Origin: an uncultured Clostridia bacterium
Lineage (GTDB): Bacteria; Bacillota; Clostridia; Oscillospirales; Acutalibacteraceae
Direction of reading: 5' to 3'
DNA length: 64,000 bases
Assembly: GCA_938034875.1 (NCBI GenBank)
Contig: CALHND010000019.1
Span: 1-64,000, forward strand
Within the stretch, counting starts at the first letter, position 1, and each line of letters opens with the position of its first letter. The notes under the pieces are model-generated. The model was not told the origin of the DNA, did no database searches, and worked only from the letters and a program-made list of their open reading frames with translations. The translations under genes were made by a program, and so were the position numbers. Shown here piece after piece: positions 15,318-22,269 of the stretch.

Positions 15318-15342
15318 GGGGACACGGCAGTGTCCCCGTTTT
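15318..15342. terminator. Hairpin downstream of the LysM gene
   Basis: GGGGACAC (15318-15325) and GTGTCCCC (15330-15337) around GGCA. The T-run GTTTTT lies on the plus side; on the minus strand, where the LysM gene ends 8 bp earlier, the tail is only GATTTCC. Probably an imperfect terminator for the LysM gene. Confidence 0.5.
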
Positions 15343-15344
15343 TA

Positions 15345-15644
15345 TCAGCGTATTCTGAGTCGTTGGCCGGGATAAATGAGTGACGGATCGCTTATTTCAT
15401 TAAGCTGAACAAGGTCGTCAACGGTGGTGCCAAAGCGGTTTGCGAGAACATATAGTGTATCTCCTGAGCGAACGGTGTAAAAGTTTGGCGTGGGACCTAC
15501 CGGAATTCTTATTTCCTGACCGACGGCGATATTGTTAGGTTCGCGAATGCCGTTAAATCTAGCAAGAACTTCGAATGGTAAGCCGTAGCGTTTGCTTATT
15601 GAATATAGGGTATCACCCGGCTTGACTGTGTAAATTACAACCAC
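15345..15644 (-). CDS. Small protein of two LysM domains
   Basis: With the GTG start at 15642-15644 (AAAGGAGG lies 8 nt ahead) the protein is 99 residues made of almost nothing but two LysM modules: YTVKPGDTLYSISKRYGLPFE (about 3-47) and YTVRSGDTLYVLANRFG (about 52-96). The linker is GPTPN. LysM binds peptidoglycan or chitin GlcNAc. There is no signal peptide, so it is either cytoplasmic or forespore/mother-cell located; LysM proteins of this kind (for example SafA-like) take part in spore coat assembly, but that is inference. Longer upstream starts would precede the promoter. Confidence 0.85.
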   Translation of the reverse strand: MVVIYTVKPGDTLYSISKRYGLPFEVLARFNGIREPNNIAVGQEIRIPVGPTPNFYTVRSGDTLYVLANRFGTTVDDLVQLNEISDPSLIYPGQRLRIR

Positions 15645-15678
15645 AATAAAAACCTCCTTTGCAGCATGGGTATGTGCC

Positions 15679-15708
15679 ATTATATGCAAACACACACACT
15701 GTTGACAA
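15679..15708 (-). promoter_or_regulatory. Promoter of the LysM gene
   Basis: Minus strand TTGTCA (15703-15708), 18-bp spacer, TATAAT (15679-15684). The predicted start point near 15672 excludes the longer ATG starts and fits the GTG start at 15644. Confidence 0.65.
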
Positions 15709-15729
15709 AGGAGGCCAATTTTATCATTT

Positions 15730-17280
15730 TTATTTCTCGTTGTCGCCGTTATTGTTAGCCGTGCTAATTTCGGGCAGCTGAGGTATGGGGTCGGCGTATG
15801 CCTTATCAAGCTCTATCCAGAAACAAACGCCATCGCTAATATTGTACACACCAAAATTGTTGTTGTGAGCAACCATAATGGCTCTTACAATTGAAAGACC
15901 CAATCCAAATCTACCTGTGGCTCGGTTGTGAGACTTGTCAGCACGCCAAAAGCTTGCCCAAATTTTATCCATATTATCCGGGTCAACCGAAGATCCGGAA
16001 TTAAATACCGAAACTCTAATTTTTTCGTTGTCATTTGGGGAAACTGCGACCCGAATATTGATGTTGCCCTTTTCGTTCACATGGCTTATTGCGTTGGAAA
16101 TAAAGTTTTGCAGAGCGTTGCCGATTAAAGTTTCATCTGCACGCACCATTGAGGTGAGAGGAGCGTGAACTGAAATTTTAGCCTGCTTTTTTTCTGCAGA
16201 GTCTGAGAATATGTCGGCAAGGTGATTTGAGTACATAGCAATATCGAAAACTTTGTAATCAGGCGTCATTCCGCCTTCAAGTCGTGATATTTCAAGCAGC
16301 TTAATAACAATGTGATTCATGCGCTCGGTTTCATCGCGTATAACGCTGCAGTACTTTTTACGCTTTTGCGGGTTTTCTGCCATTTTACCGTCCAGAGCTT
16401 CTGCATATCCCTGAATAATTGAAATTGGTGTTTTAAGTTCATGCGAAACATTAGAAACAAATTCTTTTCGCATTGAATCAATACGGCGTTCCATTTCTAT
16501 TTCGTTCTGGAGGCGCATATTTTTCTCGTTTAGCTCGCTAAGCGCAGTGTCAAGAGCAACGGAAAGATTGTTGATCGAACAGGCTAGCTGACCTAATTCA
16601 TCATCCGATTCGATTTGTAGTTTTTTATTAAAATCAAGCTGCGCCATTTTGATTGCGATTTTGTTCATATCACAAACAGGTCGCGAAAACTTTCTTGAAA
16701 ATACAACACACCATATTAACGCGATGACAAGACCAATGGATGAAATTAATATAATAAATTCACTTGCAATATCAGCCGATTGTTCAATAAGAGAACGCTG
16801 AACGAGCACCTCGACCGTGTATCCGTCTCCGTAATCTCGCGAATATACCATGTAGCTTAGATTATTATCAGGACGGGTCAAGTTGTAAGTGTGTCCGCTT
16901 TTGTACTCTGATATATCATAGGTGTATTCGCTGTACTGAAATCTGCCGAACAACATATCAAATCCGGTCATGCCGGGGCGGTCGCCGAGACTGCCGCGGC
17001 GAATTGATGAGTAAATAACCCTGTCAAATCGGTATATAACAATGGTAACATTATGCGTATTTTCAAGTTGCTGAAATACAATTGCGGCGGCTTCCTTGTC
17101 ATCGAGCGGGGTGTCTTCAACCGTTTTTGCACAGTTGACCAATATTGATTTTTCGCGCCATTCAAAATAGCGTGTCAGAAACACACTATTTGCTAAAATG
17201 GTGATTGCCGTAATGAATATTAAAACAAGTGAAATATTTGCAAACAGGCGCTTCCATAGCTTATGTTTTGTTATTTTCAT
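15730..17280 (-). CDS. Sensor histidine kinase (OmpR-partner type)
   Basis: 516 residues from the ATG at 17278-17280, one base after the stop of the response regulator, so translation is coupled. Order: a first membrane segment (about 12-34), an extracellular sensor region of about 130 residues, a second segment (about 165-190), a HAMP linker, HisKA with H280 in SNVSHELKTP, and a HATPase with N-box NALQNFISNAISH and G-box GRFGLGLSIVRA. It should autophosphorylate and pass phosphate to the neighbouring regulator. The signal is unknown. In envelope-stress systems of Firmicutes this architecture is common. Confidence 0.93.
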   Translation of the reverse strand: MKITKHKLWKRLFANISLVLIFITAITILANSVFLTRYFEWREKSILVNCAKTVEDTPLDDKEAAAIVFQQLENTHNVTIVIYRFDRVIYSSIRRGSLGDRPGMTGFDMLFGRFQYSEYTYDISEYKSGHTYNLTRPDNNLSYMVYSRDYGDGYTVEVLVQRSLIEQSADIASEFIILISSIGLVIALIWCVVFSRKFSRPVCDMNKIAIKMAQLDFNKKLQIESDDELGQLACSINNLSVALDTALSELNEKNMRLQNEIEMERRIDSMRKEFVSNVSHELKTPISIIQGYAEALDGKMAENPQKRKKYCSVIRDETERMNHIVIKLLEISRLEGGMTPDYKVFDIAMYSNHLADIFSDSAEKKQAKISVHAPLTSMVRADETLIGNALQNFISNAISHVNEKGNINIRVAVSPNDNEKIRVSVFNSGSSVDPDNMDKIWASFWRADKSHNRATGRFGLGLSIVRAIMVAHNNNFGVYNISDGVCFWIELDKAYADPIPQLPEISTANNNGDNEK

Positions 17281-17281
17281 T

Positions 17282-17944
17282 TCATGTTTCAAGCTTGTAT
17301 CCAACTCCGTAAATAGTCTTGAGATGGGCATTTCCGTATTCGCCTAGTTTTACTCTCAGGCGAGCAATGTGGGAATCAACAGTGCGAATGTCACCATCGT
17401 AATCGTAGCCCCAAATAGAATCAAGCAACTGATCACGGGTATAAACTCTGCCGGGATTTTCGCTTAACATACGCAAAAGCTCAAATTCCTTAACAGTCAA
17501 TTCGAGTTGTGTGCCCTCCAGCGTTGCGGTGTATGCTTCTGTATTAATTATTAAACCAGGTTCAGACGAAACACAGCATGATGAGCGGCGAATAAGCGCC
17601 TCAATGCGTTTTACAAGTACAGCAGGGGAGAAGGGTTTTGTGACATAGTCATCGGCACCCGATTCAAAACCCATGAGCTGATCAAACTCCTCACTGCGTG
17701 CGGTTAGCATGAGCACGGGTGCTTTTGAAAATGTGCGAATTTTCCTGCACGCCGCCCAACCGTCCAGTTCGGGCATCATAACATCTAAAATGACGGCATC
17801 TGTATCAGGGTTGTCCTGTAAAAGAGTAACAGCGGCATCTCCGTCATCAGCCTGCAATACGCTATAACCCTCTTCTTCAAAATAATCAGCAACAAGCTCG
17901 CGCAGGGCCTGCTCGTCGTCAGCGACAATAATCTTCTTGCTCAT
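17282..17944 (-). CDS. Response regulator, OmpR/PhoB family
   Basis: 220 residues from the ATG at 17942-17944, chosen for AGGAGG 7 nt upstream. The receiver domain has the acidic pocket D9-D10, phospho-acceptor D54 (VILDVMMPELDGW) and the conserved Lys in YVTKPF. The C-terminal winged helix (LELTVKEFELLRML, VYTRDQLLDSIWG, VDSHIARLRVKL) binds DNA. Cotranscribed with the kinase downstream. No linked transporter or cell-wall gene shows the regulon. Confidence 0.95.
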   Translation of the reverse strand: MSKKIIVADDEQALRELVADYFEEEGYSVLQADDGDAAVTLLQDNPDTDAVILDVMMPELDGWAACRKIRTFSKAPVLMLTARSEEFDQLMGFESGADDYVTKPFSPAVLVKRIEALIRRSSCCVSSEPGLIINTEAYTATLEGTQLELTVKEFELLRMLSENPGRVYTRDQLLDSIWGYDYDGDIRTVDSHIARLRVKLGEYGNAHLKTIYGVGYKLET

Positions 17945-18106
17945 ATTCCATCCTCCTGACAAAATATAATTATATAACTGTATTATAGCTTTATGATGTT
18001 ACAACATTATTCTCTAAATAATAAACAATTTGTTAATCAAATTGGCCAAATTTGTTATATCTGAGTATATTATACATTATTATAGAAATTCTTCAATATA
18101 TTTTGC

Positions 18107-18135
18107 TTGACAATGCCTTATGATTGTGTTATTCT
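18107..18135 (+). promoter_or_regulatory. Promoter of rplU-prp-rpmA
   Basis: TTGACA (18107-18112), 17-bp spacer, TATTCT (18130-18135). About 80 nt of leader follow before rplU. Confidence 0.8.
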
Positions 18136-18139
18136 GTTA

Positions 18140-18212
18140 AAGCCGCATATTACGGGCATTTAAAAAAGTGAGGATTTTCTCCGCCCCTAAGTAGCGAGTC
18201 TATAATTAAGGC
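18140..18212 (+). ncRNA. Probable L21 leader (autoregulatory mRNA element)
   Basis: The leader between promoter and rplU has GCGGGC-like and CCGCCCC-like segments (CGGGCA near 18154 and CCGCCCC near 18181) that can pair around GTGAGGATTTTCTC, itself a small stem (GAGGA/TTCTC region). A conserved leader of this kind upstream of rplU is described in Firmicutes (L21_leader). I identify it by position and general shape, not by a model search. Confidence 0.45.
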
Positions 18213-18225
18213 AGGTGCCAAAGAA

Positions 18226-18537
18226 ATGTACGCAATTATCGTTACCGGAGGCAAACAGTACAAGGTAGAAAACGGAGACGTTATCTACATCGAAAAACTG
18301 GATGTCAACGCAGATGAAACCGTTACCTTCGACAATGTTGTAGCTGTAAATGATGACAACGGTCTTAAGGTAGGCGCTCCCTATATTGAGGGTTGCACCG
18401 TTACCGGTAAAGTGCTCAAAAACGGTAAGGCTAAGAAGATTACAGTCTTCACTTACAAGCCGAAGAAGGGCAGCTCACGCAAGCTCGGCCACAGACAGCC
18501 GTATACCAAGGTGCAAATCGAAACTATCAACGCATAA
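18226..18537 (+). CDS. rplU: Large-subunit ribosomal protein L21
   Basis: 103 residues, the normal size. It starts [25 protein letters not shown] and ends with the [12 protein letters not shown] stretch, both diagnostic of L21, which binds 23S rRNA. First gene of the rplU-prp-rpmA cluster, 14 bp before prp. It probably feeds back on its own leader. Confidence 0.98.
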   Translation: MYAIIVTGGKQYKVENGDVIYIEKLDVNADETVTFDNVVAVNDDNGLKVGAPYIEGCTVTGKVLKNGKAKKITVFTYKPKKGSSRKLGHRQPYTKVQIETINA

Positions 18538-18551
18538 GTGAAAACGAAATC

Positions 18552-18878
18552 ATGACCAAGGCTACGTTTTATTATAACAAAGATGTTATTGTCGGGTTCA
18601 CAATCACGGGTCACACCGCCGATTCCGACACTGAAGAGGGCCGCATCATTTGCTCCGCTGTTTCAAGCGCTGCTTATATGACGGCAAATACTGTTACAGA
18701 AATCATTGGAAATGTTGCCGATATTAGTGTCAGCGACGGAAATATGAGTCTTGTGTTATCAAAGCCGTACGAATCATCACAAACGGTATTGCAGGGACTT
18801 AAACTCCATTTTGAGGGCTTAAGCGAGCAATACAACGATTACATTGCAGTTAACATGGAGGTGCAAAACAATGCTTAA
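18552..18878 (+). CDS. prp: Ribosomal-processing cysteine protease Prp
   Basis: 108 residues of the YsxB/Prp family. H21 (in TGHTADS) and C34 (in GRIICSAVS) are the catalytic pair, at the spacing known for the family. Prp removes the N-terminal extension of ribosomal protein L27 before ribosome assembly, and its substrate is the next gene, overlapping by 8 bp. The L27 encoded here does carry the extension, so enzyme and substrate are both present. Confidence 0.95.
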   Translation: MTKATFYYNKDVIVGFTITGHTADSDTEEGRIICSAVSSAAYMTANTVTEIIGNVADISVSDGNMSLVLSKPYESSQTVLQGLKLHFEGLSEQYNDYIAVNMEVQNNA

Positions 18879-19155
18879 GATTAATATTCAGTTATTCGCT
18901 CATAAAAAAGGTATGGGATCTACAAAGAACGGACGTGACTCAGAGTCAAAGCGCCTTGGCGTTAAGCGCGCCGATGGACAGGTCGTTCTTGCAGGCAACA
19001 TTCTTGTTCGCCAGCGTGGTACCCATTTTCATCCGGGTGAAAATGTTGGACGCGGTTCTGACGACACCCTCTTTGCCAAAATTGATGGCAAGGTAAAGTT
19101 CGAGACATACAGCGGTGGACGCAAGAGAGTTAGCGTTTACGCAGTAGAACAGTAA
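18871..19155 (+). CDS. rpmA: Ribosomal protein L27 precursor
   Basis: Start ATG at 18871 with GGAGG 9 nt ahead (an ATG at 18844 in frame lies inside prp). The 94 residues begin [10 protein letters not shown] followed by [20 protein letters not shown], the mature L27 N-terminus that reaches the peptidyl transferase centre. The extension corresponds to the Prp cleavage motif LNLQFFA, here INIQLFA, cut after the Ala. This precursor form is typical of Firmicutes. A terminator follows. Confidence 0.97.
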   Translation: MLKINIQLFAHKKGMGSTKNGRDSESKRLGVKRADGQVVLAGNILVRQRGTHFHPGENVGRGSDDTLFAKIDGKVKFETYSGGRKRVSVYAVEQ

Positions 19156-19172
19156 TTATCATTATGACCTTA

Positions 19173-19214
19173 AAAAGTCTCGGGCATACTATGTCCGAGA
19201 CTTTTCTTTTGGAG
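19173..19214 (+). terminator. Terminator after rpmA
   Basis: AAAAGTCTCGG and CCGAGACTTTT arms (19173-19206) around GCATACTATGT, then CTTTT. Separates the ribosomal cluster from obgE, perhaps incompletely because no strong promoter for obgE is obvious. Confidence 0.8.
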
Positions 19215-19224
19215 GATATTATTT

Positions 19225-20496
19225 ATGTTTGCAGATATTGCAACTATATTCGTTAAAGCAGGCAACGGAGGCGATGGAGCAGTTACATTCCACCGCGAAA
19301 AATACGTTGCCTCGGGCGGCCCTGACGGCGGTGACGGAGGTAAAGGCGGCGATGTTATTTTACAGGTTGATGATAACCTGTCAACGCTCGCTGATTTTCG
19401 TTACAAACGCAAGTATTTTGCCGAAGATGGACAAAAGGGTAGCGGCGGACGCTGCTATGGAAGAGGAGCTCCTGATTTAATCATAAGAGTTCCGCGCGGC
19501 ACTATCGTATACGATAATGCTACAAATCGTCTTATCGTTGATATGTCGGACAAGGAATCGTTCGTTCTTGCAAAAGGCGGGAAGGGCGGTTTTGGAAACA
19601 TACATTTTGCCACTTCCACACGCCAAACTCCTCGTTTTGCAAAGTCAGGCGCACCCGGCGAAGAATATGAAGCCCGTTTGGAGTTAAAATTGCTTGCTGA
19701 TGTCGGACTTATAGGATTTCCCAATGTCGGCAAATCAACACTGATTTCAGTTGTATCCATGGCAAAACCGAAAATAGCAAACTACCATTTTACTACGCTT
19801 ACTCCTGTTCTGGGTGTTGTTCGAATGAATCAAGACAGTTCATTTGTAATGGCTGACATCCCCGGTTTGATCGAGGGCGCAGGTGAGGGTGTAGGACTTG
19901 GTCATGAGTTTTTGCGCCATGTGGATCGTTGTCGACTGCTTGTACATGTAATTGATGCATCAGGTTGTGAGGGTAGAGATCCAATCGAAGATTTTGAGAA
20001 AATAAATAAAGAGCTGGCTGTTTTTGATGAGCAGCTTGCAAAACGACCCCAAATTGTCGCAGCAAACAAGTGTGACCTTACTGATGAAAATAAAATTGCC
20101 GAGCTAAAAGCCTATTTCGACAAAAAAGGCATACCGTTTTTTCCGATTATGGCTCCTATTGCCGAGGGCACAGGTGAGTTAATAAACTATGTTGCTGAGC
20201 AACTTGCAAAACTTCCTCCGATAAAAGTTTATGAATCTGAGCCCGAACCGGAAGTTGACTATTCAAGAAAAAGCAGTCGTGATTTTACTATACGAAAAGA
20301 GGAAGGCGTATTCATAGTCGAAGCGCCGTGGTTACTCAAGGTTATGGATACCATAAACCCCGACGAGTACGATTCACTTCAGTATTTTGAGCGTGTGTTA
20401 AAAATGAGCGGAATTTTGAATGCTTTGGTAAGAGCCGGTATTCAAGAGGGCGACACTGTAAGTATTTACGATGTTGAGTTTGACTATATGCCGTAA
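19225..20496 (+). CDS. obgE: GTPase Obg
   Basis: Essential GTPase in 50S assembly and stress control. The glycine-rich Obg fold is at 1-158 (GGDGGKGGDV, GGKGGFGNIHFATSTRQTP). The G domain follows (GFPNVGKSTL, DIPGLIEGA, NKCDL), and the C-terminal OCT domain ends near 420 (FIVEAPWLLKVMDTIN). 423 residues is the usual length of the Gram-positive form. GGAGG precedes the ATG. Followed by mrnC after 10 bp. Confidence 0.97.
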   Translation: MFADIATIFVKAGNGGDGAVTFHREKYVASGGPDGGDGGKGGDVILQVDDNLSTLADFRYKRKYFAEDGQKGSGGRCYGRGAPDLIIRVPRGTIVYDNATNRLIVDMSDKESFVLAKGGKGGFGNIHFATSTRQTPRFAKSGAPGEEYEARLELKLLADVGLIGFPNVGKSTLISVVSMAKPKIANYHFTTLTPVLGVVRMNQDSSFVMADIPGLIEGAGEGVGLGHEFLRHVDRCRLLVHVIDASGCEGRDPIEDFEKINKELAVFDEQLAKRPQIVAANKCDLTDENKIAELKAYFDKKGIPFFPIMAPIAEGTGELINYVAEQLAKLPPIKVYESEPEPEVDYSRKSSRDFTIRKEEGVFIVEAPWLLKVMDTINPDEYDSLQYFERVLKMSGILNALVRAGIQEGDTVSIYDVEFDYMP

Positions 20497-20506
20497 AGGA
20501 GACAGC

Positions 20507-20893
20507 ATGGAAACATTAGACCGCACTAACCCAAATCAGCTTAGTCCGTTGACACTTGCTTTTATCGGAGACGCTGTGTATGAGTTATTGGTACGCAAAC
20601 GCCTTGTTAATGAGGCTAACCGACAGTCTAAAAAGCTGCATGCCGAGTCAATTAAAATGGTCAACGCAGTAGCTCAATCTCAGGCAGCTGAAAAAATTCT
20701 GCCATTGCTTGATGAGTATGAAGCCGCCGCTTATCGCCGTGGTAAAAATGCCCATGTTGAGCATTTTCCAAAGGGTGCAACTGCTATGCAGTATAATATG
20801 GCAACCGGGCTTGAAGCACTATTCGGTTGGTTGTATCTTTGTGATAAAACCGAACGCATTGATGAACTTTTTTCAGTTATTACAGAACAATAA
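20507..20893 (+). CDS. mrnC: Mini-ribonuclease III
   Basis: 128 residues from ATG 20507 (AAGGAG 6 nt ahead; upstream codons in frame overlap obgE). It is an RNase III catalytic domain without the double-strand RNA-binding domain: LTLAFIGDAVYELLVRKRL carries the signature Asp. In Bacillus the enzyme matures 23S rRNA ends. Usually it sits next to cysS and rlmB; here it follows obgE and is closed by a terminator. Confidence 0.93.
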   Translation: METLDRTNPNQLSPLTLAFIGDAVYELLVRKRLVNEANRQSKKLHAESIKMVNAVAQSQAAEKILPLLDEYEAAAYRRGKNAHVEHFPKGATAMQYNMATGLEALFGWLYLCDKTERIDELFSVITEQ

Positions 20894-20902
20894 AGCAATA
20901 TA

Positions 20903-20942
20903 AAAGAGAGAAGCTGTTTTTCAGCTTCTCTCTTTGTTTTTT
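20903..20942. terminator. Terminator after mrnC
   Basis: AAAGAGAGAAGCTG (20903-20916) and CAGCTTCTCTCTTT (20922-20935), a 14-bp perfect stem, then GTTTTTT. It also serves the converging MFS gene. Confidence 0.92.
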
Positions 20943-20969
20943 ACAAAAAAACTATAACTTTATTCGTTT

Positions 20970-22133
20970 TTATGCTGTCTTTTTTACAACACGAAAAGTT
21001 TTCTCAACCATAATTATCATGATAGCTACAAATAAAAAGAGGTATATCGGTAAAATTTCAAACCCTATTAAATTGCCGAGCAGACCGTAAAGTGGCGGGG
21101 CAATTGTTGTGCCTAAATATGCGCTTGCAATCTGTATTCCTATAATAGCAGCCGAGTTTTCCGGACTGAAATTATAAGGTGTGGAGTGGATAATGCAAGG
21201 ATAAATCGGAGCACATCCTAAGCCTATAACCAAAAAGCCTGCAAGTGCCAAAATTTCGAGGTTTACGGGTATAAGCAAGCAAATTATGCCGACAACTAAA
21301 ATGCAGGTGCCAAATAAAATCATTTTTCGATCGCCCAGCTTGTCCATAATAAAGCCGCCTATAAATCTTCCCGCAGTGATACCTATGTAAAACAGAGAAG
21401 CAAACGCCGCCGCACGCTCTTCGTTAATGTTTTTGACCTCTACCAGATAGCTGCTTGCCCATCCCATTGCTGTTGCCTCGGCAGCACAGTATGCAAAAAA
21501 TCCAATAAGTAAAAAGGGGACTCCTTTAATTTTAAGCGCACCTAATATGCTAAGGCTTTGGGCGCTCTCTGCGGTTTTGTCAACAGTTTTATTAATTTTC
21601 CAAATGGGCATAGTTAAAATTAGTAATATAGCAATACCGATTTGCAAAAAAGAAACTATTTTAAACCCGGTATTCCATGTCGAGTTTACCAGTGCGTAGC
21701 TCATAATAAACGGGCTTACAATAGCGCCTACTCCCCAAAAACAGTGCAACCAACTCATATGCTTTGAGGTGTAATGAAGAGCAACATAGTTGTTAAGTGC
21801 CGCATCAATAGCACCCGCTCCCAGTCCGTACGGTACGGCAAAAACAATAAGCATCCATACCTTGGTTGAAATAGAGAAACCCATTAAGGCAACGGAGGTA
21901 AGGATAACACTTGCAACAGTGACCACCGGAGTGCCGAATTTTTTTGTAAGACGGTGGGACATAAGGCTTGAAATAACTGTGCCAATCGATATAACCATCG
22001 TAACAATTCCCATAAATGATACATTTGCATTTAGGTCACCGTGCATGACTGGCCAGCCTGACCCCAGTAGTGAGTCGGGCAGACCAAGGCTGATAAATGC
22101 AACGTAAATAAGCGAAAGTAAAATCGAATACAT
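20970..22133 (-). CDS. Major facilitator superfamily transporter
   Basis: 387 residues with twelve hydrophobic segments. The N-half loop 2-3 sequence SHRLTKKFGTPVV and the C-half GRFIGGFIMDKLGDRK match the MFS loop motif, and PYGLGAGAIDAALNNYVALHY resembles the FucP/sugar-proton symporter and related subfamilies. The substrate cannot be told; a sugar is plausible because the GH3 glucosidase gene lies directly upstream on the same strand, although a terminator separates them. It has its own promoter. Confidence 0.88.
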   Translation of the reverse strand: MYSILLSLIYVAFISLGLPDSLLGSGWPVMHGDLNANVSFMGIVTMVISIGTVISSLMSHRLTKKFGTPVVTVASVILTSVALMGFSISTKVWMLIVFAVPYGLGAGAIDAALNNYVALHYTSKHMSWLHCFWGVGAIVSPFIMSYALVNSTWNTGFKIVSFLQIGIAILLILTMPIWKINKTVDKTAESAQSLSILGALKIKGVPFLLIGFFAYCAAEATAMGWASSYLVEVKNINEERAAAFASLFYIGITAGRFIGGFIMDKLGDRKMILFGTCILVVGIICLLIPVNLEILALAGFLVIGLGCAPIYPCIIHSTPYNFSPENSAAIIGIQIASAYLGTTIAPPLYGLLGNLIGFEILPIYLFLFVAIMIIMVEKTFRVVKKTA

Positions 22134-22168
22134 TAAAATCTCCCTAGTAAATAAATTTCACATTGCAA

Positions 22169-22197
22169 ATTATACCATTTGAGACATGAAAGTACAA
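22169..22197 (-). promoter_or_regulatory. Promoter of the MFS gene
   Basis: Minus strand TTGTAC (22192-22197), 17-bp spacer, TATAAT (22169-22174). The spacer contains TGTCTCAAATG, identical over 11 nt to part of the Crp/Fnr palindrome at 61672. Confidence 0.65.
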
Positions 22198-22204
22198 TAA
22201 ATAA

Positions 22205-22245
22205 AATCAAAACCTGCCGAAATTTAGGATTTCAGCAGGTTTTAT
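22205..22245 (-). terminator. Terminator after the GH3 gene
   Basis: Minus strand AAAACCTGC..ATTT pairs with the mirrored arm at 22209-22223 (one mismatch), followed by GATTTTATTT. Confidence 0.85.
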
Positions 22246-22269
22246 TTAGTATTTAGTTGGAAGCACGGT

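Noticed and set aside
15652..15713. CCTCCTTTG mirrored by CAAAGGAGG as a possible ribosome-site-sequestering hairpin in the LysM gene leader
   Set aside because: The upstream arm overlaps the predicted -35 box, so it would not be in the transcript. It remains possible only if another promoter lies upstream.
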